A DNA stretch of 64,000 nt from assembly GCF_030268885.1 (NCBI RefSeq), contig NZ_BSSA01000026.1, forward strand, positions 59,367 to 123,366, in the 5' to 3' direction. This document shows, piece after piece, positions 15,989 through 25,190 of the stretch; the first letter of the stretch is position 1; each line of letters starts with the position of its first letter. The notes under the pieces are model-generated. The model was not told the origin of the DNA and searched no databases. It saw only the letters and a program-made list of their open reading frames with translations. Position numbers and translations under genes: made by a program. This stretch comes from Kitasatospora phosalacinea (lineage in GTDB: Bacteria; Actinomycetota; Actinomycetes; Streptomycetales; Streptomycetaceae).

Positions 15989-17866
15989 ATGCCGCTCGTC
16001 CCCCTGCCGCTGCCCGACCCCGGCAGCCCCGACCTCAGCTCCCCGCTCGGCTTCCTGCGCTGGCTGGGCCGCGCCCAGCGCCGCGGCCAGGTGCTCGCCA
16101 CGCTGTGGAGCACGCTGGAGCTCGCCTCGATGGCCGCGCTCCCCGTCGCGATCGGCCGCGGCGTCCAGGCCGTCGTCGACCACGACACCCGCGGCCTGCT
16201 GACGGCCGGGCTGTTCGCCCTGCTGCTGGCCGCCGTGCAGACCACGATGACGGTGCTGGTGCACCGTCAGGTGGTGTGGAACTGGATCCAGGCGGCCTCC
16301 CAGGTCCGCCAGTTGGTGGCCCGTCAGGCCTCCGCGCTGGGCGGCGGGCTGAGCCGGCGGATCGCCACCGGCGAGATCGTCGCGGTCTCCAGCGGTGACG
16401 TCGAGAAGATCGGTTGGTACGTCGAGCTCACCGCCCGGCTGTACGGCGCGGTGCTGGCCTGGCTCGGCGTCAGCACCGTGGTGCTGTGGCGGCAGCCCGG
16501 CCTCGGCCTGGCCGTGCTGCTCGGCGTGCCGGTGCTGGCCGCCGCGGTGTGGCCGCTGCTCGGGCCGTTCGAACGGCGGTACACCGAGCAGCGGGCGCTC
16601 GGCGGCAAGGCTTCCGAGCTGGCGGCCGACACGGTGGCCGGGTTGCGGGTGCTGCGCGGCATCGGCGGCGAGGAACTGTTCCTGCGCCGGTACCGGGCCG
16701 CCTCCCAGCGGGTCCGCGCCGCGGCCGTCCGCACCGCCCGCACCTGGGCGGTGATGCAGGCCCAGGAGGTGCTGCTGCCGGGCCTGTTCGTCATCGGCGT
16801 CACCTGGTACGGCGCCCGGCTCGCCCTCGACGGGGCGATCGGCGTCGGCGAACTGATCGCCGTCTACGGCGCCACCGCCTTCCTCGCCGCCCCGCTGCGG
16901 GTCATCGGCGAGGCCGCGCACGCCTGGAGCGTCGCCCGGGTCTCCGCCGGGCGGGCCGTCAAGGTGCTCTCGCTGACCAGGGACGACCTCCCGGCGGAGG
17001 GCGTTCGGGTGGAGGGCCTGCAGGGGGAGGGCGCTGCTGCCGACGGGGCGGAGCTGGTGCGCCGGGCCTCCCGGTCGGACCTGCACGACCCGGTCAGCGG
17101 GCTGACCGCCCGGGCCGGTCGGCTGACCGCCGTGGTCTGCGGGGACCCGGACGCGGCGGGCGAGTTGGCGGCCCGGCTCGGCGGGTGGCCGGTGCTCGCC
17201 GAGGGGGAGGCGGCCAAACCCTCCGCCCGGCTCGGCGGGGTCGCCCTGGACGGGGTGCCGCTGGCCACCGCCCGGGCCGCGGTGCTGGTCCACGACAAGG
17301 AGCCGGTGCTGCTCTCCGGCACCCTCGCCGAACTGCTCGACGTCCCCCGCTCCGGCCGGGTCGACCCCGCCGAGGCGCTGGCCGCCGCCCGCGCGCAGGA
17401 CGCGCTGGAGGCGCTCGTCGACGGCTCGCCCGAGTGCGCGGGAGACCCGATGGCGGCCCGGATCACCGAACGCGGCCGCTCGCTCTCCGGCGGTCAGCGC
17501 CAACGCCTGGCCCTGGCCCGGTCGTTGGTGGCCGACCCACCGGTGCTGGTGCTGGACGAGCCGACCAGCGCGGTCGACGCCCACACCGAGTCGCGGATCG
17601 CCGCCGGCCTGCGCGAACTGCGCTCCGGGCGCACCACGGTGGTCTTCGCCACCAGCCCGCTGCTGCTCGACCAGGCCGACACCGTCCTGCTGCTCCAGCA
17701 GGGCCGGGTCGCCGCGAGCGGCACCCACCGCGAGCTGATGACCGGCGAGCCGCGCTACCGGGCCGTCGTCACCCGGGACGAGAACGAGTCGGTGGCGGAG
17801 GCCGGTTCGGTGGTCCGCCCGGCCGCGGACCCGGTGGGTTCGGGGCTGGCGGGGGGTGCCGAGTGA
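15989..17866 (+). CDS. ABC exporter subunit with degenerate Walker A
   Basis: A 625-residue half-transporter: an N-terminal six-helix membrane domain (about 40-310) fused to an ATPase domain. The Walker A position near residue 385 reads CGDPDAAGELAA and lacks the Lys and Ser/Thr needed to hold ATP, and the H-loop His is replaced (VVFATSP). The signature LSGGQRQR (about 498) and Walker B VLVLDEPTSAVD (about 518) are intact. It therefore probably works only as a heterodimer with the next gene. ATG 15989 has CGGAG upstream. Substrate unknown. Confidence 0.88.
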   Translation: MPLVPLPLPDPGSPDLSSPLGFLRWLGRAQRRGQVLATLWSTLELASMAALPVAIGRGVQAVVDHDTRGLLTAGLFALLLAAVQTTMTVLVHRQVVWNWIQAASQVRQLVARQASALGGGLSRRIATGEIVAVSSGDVEKIGWYVELTARLYGAVLAWLGVSTVVLWRQPGLGLAVLLGVPVLAAAVWPLLGPFERRYTEQRALGGKASELAADTVAGLRVLRGIGGEELFLRRYRAASQRVRAAAVRTARTWAVMQAQEVLLPGLFVIGVTWYGARLALDGAIGVGELIAVYGATAFLAAPLRVIGEAAHAWSVARVSAGRAVKVLSLTRDDLPAEGVRVEGLQGEGAAADGAELVRRASRSDLHDPVSGLTARAGRLTAVVCGDPDAAGELAARLGGWPVLAEGEAAKPSARLGGVALDGVPLATARAAVLVHDKEPVLLSGTLAELLDVPRSGRVDPAEALAAARAQDALEALVDGSPECAGDPMAARITERGRSLSGGQRQRLALARSLVADPPVLVLDEPTSAVDAHTESRIAAGLRELRSGRTTVVFATSPLLLDQADTVLLLQQGRVAASGTHRELMTGEPRYRAVVTRDENESVAEAGSVVRPAADPVGSGLAGGAE

Positions 17867-17990
17867 CCGGGCGCCCGCCCACCCGCCGGGGCGCCGAACC
17901 GGGTCCGGGTCCGGGCCCGAGCCGTGGCCGAAGTCGTCGCTGTCGTCGTAGTCGTCCTGGTCGTCGTCCCAGTCGTCGAAGGAGTGCGCT

Positions 17991-19760
17991 GTGAAGCCCC
18001 CGAAGATCCACGAGCAGGGGCCGGTCACCACGCTGCCGGTCGGCTCCACCGCGGCCGTGCGGGCCTACGGGCAGATGCTGCTGCGGCGACACCGCGGCGG
18101 ACTGGCGGGGATGGTGGTCCTGCACGGGACGGCGACGGTGGCGGGGCTGGTCGGGCCCGCGGTGCTCGGGTCGCTGGTGGAGTCGCTGGCCACCGAGGGC
18201 GGCGGGCGGATCGCCGCCGCGATCGGGTGGTACCTGGCCGCGCTGGTGGTGCAGTCGGTGTTCACCGGGCTGTCGCTGCTGCGCGGCAGCGTGCTCGGCG
18301 AGGAGGTGCTGGCCGACCTGCGGGAGGACTTCCTGGTCCGCTCGGTGGCGCTGCCGCTCGGCGTGCTGGAGCGCGCCGGGACGGGCGACCTGGTCTCCCG
18401 GGGCACCACCGACATCGACCGGCTGGCCCGCTCGGTGCGCGACGCGGTGCCCGAACTGGTGGTCGCCGTGGTCTCGGTGGTCCTGGTGCTCGGCGCCCTG
18501 GTGGTGACCTCCCCGCTGCTGGCGGCCACCGCCGTCCTCGGCCTGCCGTTGCTGCTCCTCACCTCCCGGTGGTACTTCCGGCGGGCCCCGCAGTCCTACC
18601 GCAACGAGTCGGCCGGGTACGCGGCGGTCAACACCGTGCTCGCCGAGACGGTCGACGCCGGGCGGACGGTCGAGGCGCTGCGGCTCGGCGACCGGCGGGT
18701 GGAACTGACGGACCGGAAGATCCGCGAGTGGATCTCCTGGGAGCGGTACACCCTGTGGCTGCGCAGCGTCTGGTTCCCCACCGTGGACGGCACCTACGCG
18801 CTGGCCGTGCTCGGCACCCTGGTGCTGGGCGGCCTGTTCGCCCTGCACGGCTGGATCAGCCCGGGCCGGCTGACCACCGGCGTGCTGTACGCCCAGGCCC
18901 TGGTGCACCCGGTCACCCGGATCCTGCGCTGGTACGACGAACTGCAGATCGGGCAGACCTCGCTGGCCCGGCTGGTCGGCGTCCGCGAGGTCGCCGCACC
19001 GGAGACCGACGCGGCGCTGCGCCCGGACGGCCGCCGGGTCGAGGCCCGGCAGGTCAGCTTCGGCTACCGCGAAGGGGCGGACGTGCTGCGCGACATCACG
19101 CTGGACGTCGAGCCGGGCAGCCGGGTCGCCCTGGTCGGGCCGTCGGGGGCGGGCAAGTCGACGCTGGGGCGGCTGCTGGCGGGCATCTACGCGCCGGGCC
19201 GGGGCCGGGTCACGCTCGGCGGGGCGCAGCTGTCGCGGATGCCGGCCGAGCGGGTGCGCACCGAGGTCGCGCTGGTCAACCAGGAGCACCACGTCTTCGT
19301 CGGCACCCTGCGGGACAACCTGCACCTGGCCCGGGCGGAGGCCGACGACACCGAGCTGCGCGCCGCGCTCGCCGCGGTCGACGCCACGGAGTGGGTGGAC
19401 GCGCTGCCCGACGGTCTGGACACCGAGGTCGGCTCCGGCGGCACCGCGCTGACGCCCGCCCAGGCCCAGCAGTTGGCGCTGGCCCGGCTGGTGCTGGCCG
19501 ACCCGCACACCCTGGTGCTGGACGAGGCCACCTCGCTGCTCGACCCGCGGGCGGCCCGGCACCTGGAGCGCTCGCTCTCCCGGGTGCTGGCCGGCCGCAC
19601 CGTGGTGGCGATCGCGCACCGGCTGCACACCGCGCACGACGCCGACGTGATCGCGGTGGTCGAGCAGGGCCGGATCACCGAGTACGGGTCGCACCCGGAG
19701 CTGGTGTCCTCCGGCGGTCCGTACGCGGCGCTCTGGCGCTCCTGGCGGGACGAGGGGTAG
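17991..19760 (+). CDS. ABC exporter subunit with degenerate signature motif
   Basis: A 589-residue half-transporter with the membrane domain first and the ATPase second. Walker A (GPSGAGKST, about residue 382), Walker B (LVLDEATSLLD) and the H-loop (IAHRL) are intact, but the signature LSGGQ is changed to LTPAQ. This is the mirror image of the defects in the preceding subunit: the working site would combine this Walker A/B with the partner's signature. GTG 17991 is preceded by GAAGGAG. The 124-base gap to the first subunit is filled with GTC-rich repeats. Export of a peptide, drug or lipid is likely but not determinable. Confidence 0.9.
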   Translation: MKPPKIHEQGPVTTLPVGSTAAVRAYGQMLLRRHRGGLAGMVVLHGTATVAGLVGPAVLGSLVESLATEGGGRIAAAIGWYLAALVVQSVFTGLSLLRGSVLGEEVLADLREDFLVRSVALPLGVLERAGTGDLVSRGTTDIDRLARSVRDAVPELVVAVVSVVLVLGALVVTSPLLAATAVLGLPLLLLTSRWYFRRAPQSYRNESAGYAAVNTVLAETVDAGRTVEALRLGDRRVELTDRKIREWISWERYTLWLRSVWFPTVDGTYALAVLGTLVLGGLFALHGWISPGRLTTGVLYAQALVHPVTRILRWYDELQIGQTSLARLVGVREVAAPETDAALRPDGRRVEARQVSFGYREGADVLRDITLDVEPGSRVALVGPSGAGKSTLGRLLAGIYAPGRGRVTLGGAQLSRMPAERVRTEVALVNQEHHVFVGTLRDNLHLARAEADDTELRAALAAVDATEWVDALPDGLDTEVGSGGTALTPAQAQQLALARLVLADPHTLVLDEATSLLDPRAARHLERSLSRVLAGRTVVAIAHRLHTAHDADVIAVVEQGRITEYGSHPELVSSGGPYAALWRSWRDEG

Positions 19761-19820
19761 CCCCCGCGGGGCTCCGCGGGGGCCCGCCGCCCCGGCCGAC
19801 CGCACGCGGCCGGGGCGGCG
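19761..19820. terminator. Two tandem terminator hairpins
   Basis: First stem 19761-19770 with 19775-19784 (10 bp, 4-base loop); second stem 19787-19799 with 19808-19820 (13 bp, 8-base loop). Both are perfect and lie between the convergent exporter and PEBP genes. Confidence 0.85.
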
Positions 19821-19830
19821 CCGGGCGGCG

Positions 19831-20457
19831 TCAGGCGGGCAGCTTGAAGGTGCCGACGATGGTGGTGGCCCCGAGGACGTACGGCCGGATGGCGTCGGTG
19901 ACCTGCTCGTAGGTCAGTCCCGCGGACGGGAGGGTGGGGGTGGAGAGCGCGTACAGGGTGAAGACGTAGTGGTGGACCTGGCCGGTGGCGGGCGGGCAGG
20001 GGCCGCCCCAGCCGACCACCGGCATGCCGTTGGTGTCGAAGCTGTTGGCGCCCTGGGTGTACTGGAGGGTGCCGTGGCCGTCGACCCGGGTCGCGCTGCC
20101 GGGGATGTCGTAGAGCACCCAGTGGTGCCAGCCGCCCGCGAGCGGGGCGTCCGGGTCGTTCACCAGCAGGGCGTAGCCGAGCGTTCCGGCGGGGGCGTTG
20201 CGCCAGTTCAGCTGCGGGGCCAGGTTCCTGCCCTGGCAGGGGGCGCCCTCGGAGCCGGGGCCGCCGAACTCCGTCCACTGCGGCAGTTTGCCGCCGTCGC
20301 GGAAGTCCGGGCTGGTGAGGGTGAAGGGCGTGGGGCGGGAGGCCCCGGCGGCGTCCGCGGTGGCGGTCGGGGCGGCCGCGCCGATCAGCGTGCAGCTGAC
20401 GGCCAGTGCGGCGGCGAGGGCGGCGACGTGGCGCCTGGGTCGGTGTGCTGCAATCAA
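19831..20457 (-). CDS. Exported PEBP/YbhB-family protein
   Basis: About 208 residues. A basic N-terminus and hydrophobic stretch (HVAALAAALAVSCTLIGAAAPTATADA) indicate a Sec signal peptide. The mature part is a phosphatidylethanolamine-binding/Raf-kinase-inhibitor-like fold: LAPQLNWRNAP, LLVNDPDAPLAGGWHHWVLYDIP, GWGGPCPP and HHYVFTLYAL. The family binds anionic ligands; bacterial roles are unclear. TTG 20457 is chosen since GGGGG lies 5 bases upstream and it gives a compact signal peptide; GTG codons further upstream are possible. Confidence 0.82.
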   Translation of the reverse strand: MIAAHRPRRHVAALAAALAVSCTLIGAAAPTATADAAGASRPTPFTLTSPDFRDGGKLPQWTEFGGPGSEGAPCQGRNLAPQLNWRNAPAGTLGYALLVNDPDAPLAGGWHHWVLYDIPGSATRVDGHGTLQYTQGANSFDTNGMPVVGWGGPCPPATGQVHHYVFTLYALSTPTLPSAGLTYEQVTDAIRPYVLGATTIVGTFKLPA

Positions 20458-20651
20458 CTTGTCCCCCGTGCAATTGAGTTGACGTACCGCCACGGTGGCG
20501 GCGGACGACAGCCAAGCGGTGTTCCGGCGGGCGGTCAAGGGGGCGCAGGGGGCGGGGTGACGGTCCGCCGGGCGTGACGCGGACGGGTGAATGGGCGTCG
20601 GCGGCGGGGTGGCGAGCCGACCGGTGGACGGGGCGGGCGCAGACTGCGGGG

Positions 20652-20900
20652 GTGACCAAGACATCAGGTGGCTCCCCGTCGGGGAACCAGCGCAACGAGA
20701 TCGCGGGCGTTCCGACCCGGTACATCGGCATCGGCGTCATCGTGGTGCTGGCGATCTGGTTCCTGTTCGCGAACCTGGACAAGGTGAAGATCCAGTTCTG
20801 GGTGTTCACCGTGACCTGCCCGCTGTGGATCGCCCTGCTGGCGACGCTGCTCGCCGGGACGGCGCTGGGCTGGCTGCTGAAGGGACGGCGCACCAGGTGA
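20652..20900 (+). CDS. LapA-like two-helix membrane protein
   Basis: An 82-residue protein with two transmembrane helices (about 22-42 and 54-76) and the LapA-type (DUF1049) pattern FANLDKVKIQFWVFTV between them, ending in a basic tail GRRTR. The role in Gram-positive bacteria is unknown. GTG 20652 follows GCGGGG. Its stop overlaps the gluA start (GTGA), so the importer operon is translationally coupled to it, an arrangement that suggests co-expression rather than a known functional link. Confidence 0.75.
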   Translation: MTKTSGGSPSGNQRNEIAGVPTRYIGIGVIVVLAIWFLFANLDKVKIQFWVFTVTCPLWIALLATLLAGTALGWLLKGRRTR

Positions 20901-21706
20901 CGGCCCCGGGGGAAGGCGCGGGGGAAGGCACGGGGACGGGCTCCGGGGCGGCCGCGGGGGCGCCGGTCGGGGAGCCGCTGATCGAACTGCGCGGGGTGAA
21001 CAAGCACTTCGGTCAGTTGCACGTGCTGCAGGACATCGACCTCACGGTGGGCCGCGGCGAGGTCGTGGTGGTGATCGGCCCGTCCGGGTCGGGCAAGTCC
21101 ACGCTGTGCCGGGCGATCAACCGGCTGGAGACGGTGGAGAGCGGCACCGTCCTGATCGAGGGACAGCCGCTGCCCGCGGAGGGCAAGGGGCTGGCGAAGC
21201 TGCGCGCCGAGGTGGGGATGGTGTTCCAGTCCTTCAACCTGTTCGCGCACAGGACGGTGCTGCAGAACGTCACGCTCGCGCAGGTCAAGGTCCGCAAGCG
21301 GGGGAAGGCCGAGGCCGAGGCCAAGGGCCGCCAACTGCTGGAGCGGGTCGGGCTGGCGGCGCACGCGGACAAGTACCCGGCGCAGCTGTCCGGCGGTCAG
21401 CAGCAGCGGGTGGCGATCGCCCGGGCGCTGGCGATGGACCCGAAGGCGCTGCTGTTCGACGAGCCGACCTCCGCGCTCGACCCCGAGATGATCAACGAGG
21501 TGCTGGAGGTCATGCGCACGCTGGCCGCCGAGGGCATGACCATGGTGGTGGTCACCCACGAGATGGGCTTCGCCCGCTCGGCCGCCAACCGCGTGGTGTT
21601 CATGGCGGACGGGCGGATCGTCGAGGACCGTGCCCCCGAGGAGTTCTTCGCGGACCCGCGCAGCGAGCGCGCCCGGGACTTCCTCTCCAAGATCCTGAAG
21701 CACTGA
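20897..21706 (+). CDS. gluA: Glutamate-type ABC importer ATPase
   Basis: A 269-residue polar amino-acid ABC ATPase. Walker A is GPSGSGKST, the Q-loop is MVFQSFNLF, the signature LSGGQQQR, Walker B LLFDEPTSALDP and the H-loop VVTHEMGFA. The first 30 residues are a Gly/Ala/Glu-rich extension before ELRGVNKHFG. It powers uptake through GluC and GluD. Substrate (glutamate or a related polar amino acid) is inferred from operon order A-B-C-D, known from Streptomyces and Corynebacterium. Confidence 0.9.
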   Translation: MTAPGEGAGEGTGTGSGAAAGAPVGEPLIELRGVNKHFGQLHVLQDIDLTVGRGEVVVVIGPSGSGKSTLCRAINRLETVESGTVLIEGQPLPAEGKGLAKLRAEVGMVFQSFNLFAHRTVLQNVTLAQVKVRKRGKAEAEAKGRQLLERVGLAAHADKYPAQLSGGQQQRVAIARALAMDPKALLFDEPTSALDPEMINEVLEVMRTLAAEGMTMVVVTHEMGFARSAANRVVFMADGRIVEDRAPEEFFADPRSERARDFLSKILKH

Positions 21707-21716
21707 GGCGGCCCGG

Positions 21717-22619
21717 GTGAGGAGACACGTCGCGTCCCTGCTGGCGGTGCTCGCCGTGCTGGCCGGCCCGGCCGGCTGCGGCAAGGAGGGCACCCCGCCG
21801 CCGAAGGGCCCGCAGGCGAGCGCGCTGCCGAGCTACCAGGTGCGCAGCAGCGACACCGTCACCGGCTCGCCGACCCTGGACGCGGCCCGCTCGCGCGGCC
21901 ACCTGGTGGTCGGCGCCAAGGAGGACCAGCCGTACCTGGGGCAGAAGAACCCGGCCACCGGCGAGTACGCCGGCTTCGACATCGAGATCGCCCGGATGGT
22001 CGGCGCCGACCTGGGCTTCGCCCCCGAGCAGATCGAGTTCCGCACCATCGCCTCCGCCAACCGCGAGACGGCGCTGCAGAACGGGCAGGTCGACTACTAC
22101 GTGGGCACCTACACCATCAACGACAACCGCAAGAAGCTGGTCGGCTTCGCCGGGCCGTACTTCATCGCCGGGCAGTCCCTGCTGGTGCGCAAGAACGAGA
22201 CGAAGATCGACGGCCCGCAGGACCTGGCCGGGCGGAAGGTCTGCTCGGCGGCCGGGTCGACCCCCTACCAGCGGATCCAGAAGGACTACCCGCAGGCGAA
22301 GTTGATCGGCTACGACACCTACTCGGCCTGCGTGGACAACCTGATCACCGGCCAGGTCGACGCGGTGACCACCGACAACGCGATCCTGCAGGGCTACGCG
22401 GCGAAGGTGCCCGAGGAGTTGAGGATCGCCGGGCAGCCGTTCTCCACCGAGCCGTACGGCATCGGCGTGCCGAGGGGCGACACCGTGCTGCGGCTGGCGC
22501 TGGACGACGCGCTGCAGCGGCACGAGCAGAACGGCGACTGGAAGAAGGCGTACGAGGCGACGCTCGGCCTGTCCGGGGTGCCCGCGCCCGAGCCACCGGC
22601 CATCGACCGGTACCAGTAG
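21717..22619 (+). CDS. gluB: Glutamate-type binding lipoprotein
   Basis: A 300-residue periplasmic-binding-protein-like lipoprotein. The signal peptide ends in the lipobox GPAGC (Cys about 20), followed by a Pro/Gly linker and the SBP family 3 fold (HLVVGAKEDQPYLG, GFDIEIARMVGADLG, ALQNGQVDYYVGTY, QVDAVTTDNAIL). It captures the amino acid outside the cell. It starts at GTG 21717, 10 bases after gluA. Confidence 0.9.
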   Translation: MRRHVASLLAVLAVLAGPAGCGKEGTPPPKGPQASALPSYQVRSSDTVTGSPTLDAARSRGHLVVGAKEDQPYLGQKNPATGEYAGFDIEIARMVGADLGFAPEQIEFRTIASANRETALQNGQVDYYVGTYTINDNRKKLVGFAGPYFIAGQSLLVRKNETKIDGPQDLAGRKVCSAAGSTPYQRIQKDYPQAKLIGYDTYSACVDNLITGQVDAVTTDNAILQGYAAKVPEELRIAGQPFSTEPYGIGVPRGDTVLRLALDDALQRHEQNGDWKKAYEATLGLSGVPAPEPPAIDRYQ

Positions 22620-22633
22620 GAGGGAGGAGGACG

Positions 22634-23278
22634 GTGCACGTCCTGACCGACAATTGGTCCGCGTACTGGCACGGGTTCCTCGGCACGCTGTGGCTGACCC
22701 TGGTGAGCGCGGCGCTGGCGCTGGTGCTCGGGGTGGTGGTCGCGGGGTTCCGGGTGTCGCCGGTGAAGCCCTTGCGGGCGTTCGGGACCGGGTGGGTGAC
22801 GGTGCTGCGGAACACGCCGCTGACGCTGCTGTTCTTCATCGTGGTGCTGGGGCTGCCCCGGTTCGACATCACGCTGCCGTTCTTCACCTTCGCGGTGCTG
22901 GCGCTGGGCTGCTACACCTCGGCCTTCGTCTGCGAGACGCTGCGCTCCGGGGTGAACACGGTGCCGGTCGGGCAGGGCGAGGCGGCCCGCAGCCTGGGGC
23001 TGACGTTCACCCAGACGCTGGGCCTGGTGGTCCTGCCGCAGGCCTACCGGGCGGTGGTGGCCCCGCTGGGCAGCGTGATGATCGCACTGGCGAAGAACAC
23101 CGCGATCGCGGGCTCGTTCAGCGTGGTCGAACTGCTCGGCACCTACCGCACCCTCAACGAGCTGGGTTACGGCATCGTCTGGACCTTCGTCTGGATCGCG
23201 GTGGGCTACCTGGTCCTGACGCTGGCGATCAGCGCCCTGTTCAACCTGCTGGAGCGACGGGTGGCGGTGTCCCGATGA
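22634..23278 (+). CDS. gluC: Amino-acid ABC permease GluC
   Basis: A 214-residue permease with about five transmembrane helices and the HisM-type EAA loop GEAARSLGLTFTQTLGLVVLP that docks on the ATPase. GGAGGAGGA directly precedes GTG 22634. The stop overlaps the gluD start (ATGA), giving translational coupling. Confidence 0.9.
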   Translation: MHVLTDNWSAYWHGFLGTLWLTLVSAALALVLGVVVAGFRVSPVKPLRAFGTGWVTVLRNTPLTLLFFIVVLGLPRFDITLPFFTFAVLALGCYTSAFVCETLRSGVNTVPVGQGEAARSLGLTFTQTLGLVVLPQAYRAVVAPLGSVMIALAKNTAIAGSFSVVELLGTYRTLNELGYGIVWTFVWIAVGYLVLTLAISALFNLLERRVAVSR

Positions 23279-24132
23279 CGGTGGAGTCCTCCGCGCTGTA
23301 CGACGTGCCGGGCCCGAAGGCGCTGGCCCGGCACCGGCTGTACGGCTGGCTGGCGCTGCTGGTGATCGCCGCGGTGGTCGGCTGGGTGGTCTACATGCTG
23401 TTCCACACCCAGCAGTTCACGTACCAGAAGTGGACGCCCTTCCAGTACAAGGGCGTCCAGGAGCTGCTGCTGCGCGGCCTGGGCAACACCCTGAAGGCCT
23501 TCGGCTGGACGGTCCTGTTCGCGCTCCCCTTCGGCGCGCTGTTCGCCGCCGGGCGGCTCTCCGACCACCGGGCGGTGCGCTGGGTGTGCACGCTGGTGGT
23601 GGAGTTCTTCCGGGCGATGCCGCTGCTGGTGATGATCTTCTTCATCTTCGTGGCGCTCAAGGCCCCGCCGATGTGGGCGCTGGTCGCCGGGCTGACGCTG
23701 TACAACGGTTCGGTGCTGGCCGAGGTGTTCCGGGCCGGGGTGCTCGCGGTGCCCAAGGGGCAGAAGGAGGCGGCGTACGCGCTGGGGCTGCGCAAGACCC
23801 AGGTGATGGCGTACGTGCTGGTGCCGCAGGCGAACCGGGCGATGCTGCCGACCATCGTCAGCCAGCTGGTGGTGGCGCTGAAGGACACCTCGCTGGGGTT
23901 CCTGATCACCTACGAGGAGTTCCTGCACGCGGGGAAGCTGATCGCCACCAACCTCGACTACGACCTGCCGTTCATCCCGGTGGTGATGGTGATCGCCCCG
24001 GTCTACATCGGCATGTGTCTGCTGCTGTCCTGGTTCGCCAAGTGGCTCGAGCGGCGCGGGCGGCGCGACCCGAAGGTGAAGGGCGGGGCGCCGGTCGCCC
24101 CGGCCGGGCTGACGCCCGATCCGCAGGGGTAG
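23275..24132 (+). CDS. gluD: Amino-acid ABC permease GluD
   Basis: A 285-residue permease. The first transmembrane helix is near residues 25-45, then a periplasmic loop and the conserved permease core with the EAA loop QKEAAYALGLRKTQVMAYVLVP. The C-terminal tail (about 262-285) is Lys/Arg then Pro-rich. ATG 23275 overlaps the gluC stop. It is the last gene of the importer operon; no strong terminator follows, only a weak GACGGTGACCGTC dyad near 24136. Confidence 0.9.
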   Translation: MTVESSALYDVPGPKALARHRLYGWLALLVIAAVVGWVVYMLFHTQQFTYQKWTPFQYKGVQELLLRGLGNTLKAFGWTVLFALPFGALFAAGRLSDHRAVRWVCTLVVEFFRAMPLLVMIFFIFVALKAPPMWALVAGLTLYNGSVLAEVFRAGVLAVPKGQKEAAYALGLRKTQVMAYVLVPQANRAMLPTIVSQLVVALKDTSLGFLITYEEFLHAGKLIATNLDYDLPFIPVVMVIAPVYIGMCLLLSWFAKWLERRGRRDPKVKGGAPVAPAGLTPDPQG

Positions 24133-24205
24133 CCGACGGTGACCGTCCGGGTCGGTTAGGGTCAGTGGGTCAACGACCGGTGTCGACCTTCCCAGGAGTT
24201 GCCGC

Positions 24206-24940
24206 ATGTCCGTGGAGTCAGCAGGGGTCGTGCTGCCCGTGGAGCCCGCAGGGGCCGCGCTGCCCAGCCGTCAGGGCCTGGCCGGGGCCGAGGTGCTCGA
24301 CCGCAGGGAGAGCGCGAGCGGCGAGGTGGTGCTGCGGCGGCGCGGGGAGCACTGCGAGGTCATCGTGAACGGCTGCTTCCTGATGGACACCGTCGACGGC
24401 CGCTCCGAACGGCTGCTGGTGCAGGCCGCGCTGGACGGGCTCGCGGCGGTGGAGCGGCCCAGCGTGCTGATCGGCGGGCTGGGCGTCGGCTTCTCGCTGG
24501 CGCACGCCGCCGCCGAACCGCGCTGGGCGCGGATCGCGGTGGTCGAGCGGGAGGCCGCGATCATCGACTGGCACCGCACCGGCCCGCTGGGCGCGTTCTC
24601 CGCCGGGGCGCTGGACGATCCGCGGGTGGAGGTGCTGCACACCGACCTGGTCGCGCACCTCGCGCAGGACGGCGAGCGGTACGACGCGCTCTGCCTCGAC
24701 ATCGACAACGGCCCGGACTGGACGGTCGACGCGGAGAACGACCGGCTGTACGGGCCGACCGGGCTGGCCCGCGCCGCCGCCCGGCTCAACTCCGGTGGGG
24801 TGCTGGCGGTGTGGAGCGCCCAGCCGTCCGCCGCCTTCGAACGGGCGCTGCGCGCGGCCGGGTTCACCGACGTGCGCACCGAGGAGATCCCGGTCGAGCG
24901 CGGCGCGCCCGACGTGGTCCACCTGGCACGCCGCGCCTGA
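24206..24940 (+). CDS. Spermidine-synthase-like methyltransferase-fold protein
   Basis: A 244-residue Rossmann protein. VLIGGLGVGFSLAHA matches the glycine-rich nucleotide motif of the SpeE/methyltransferase fold, followed by an acidic residue at the end of strand 2 (VVEREAAIIDWHR) and YDALCLDIDNGPDW, a central Asp motif. Short length and loss of the usual polyamine-binding segments leave function open: it may be a paralogue of spermidine synthase or another methyltransferase. CCAGGAG lies 12 bases before ATG 24206. Confidence 0.7.
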   Translation: MSVESAGVVLPVEPAGAALPSRQGLAGAEVLDRRESASGEVVLRRRGEHCEVIVNGCFLMDTVDGRSERLLVQAALDGLAAVERPSVLIGGLGVGFSLAHAAAEPRWARIAVVEREAAIIDWHRTGPLGAFSAGALDDPRVEVLHTDLVAHLAQDGERYDALCLDIDNGPDWTVDAENDRLYGPTGLARAAARLNSGGVLAVWSAQPSAAFERALRAAGFTDVRTEEIPVERGAPDVVHLARRA

Positions 24941-25190
24941 ACCCGTCCGCCGCTCCGGGCTCCCGGGGCCCGGTGACGTCGGAGGGCGGGGCCGGGTCAT
25001 GGGAGGGCAATGGGCCCGGACCGCGGGGAAGTCGCCGGAACGGGAGGGGAACGGGCAGCTCCAGCGGTGGCGGGGCGCCCCGTGGCGGGTCGGTGACGGT
25101 CCGTCGGGTGGCGCCCGCGGGCGCCGGATCGCGGGGGAGAGGTGGGGGTGATGTGCGCAACACGCGTTTCCAACCGCCTTGCGGTGCGGC

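Noticed and set aside
17863..17994. Short Arg-rich frame between the two exporter genes
   Set aside because: Encodes only GTC-repeat product (SRRCRRSRP) and overlaps the second start; no ribosome site.
15713..18049. 778-residue minus-strand frame antisense to the ABC exporter
   Set aside because: No recognisable domain; antisense to conserved Walker and signature motifs.
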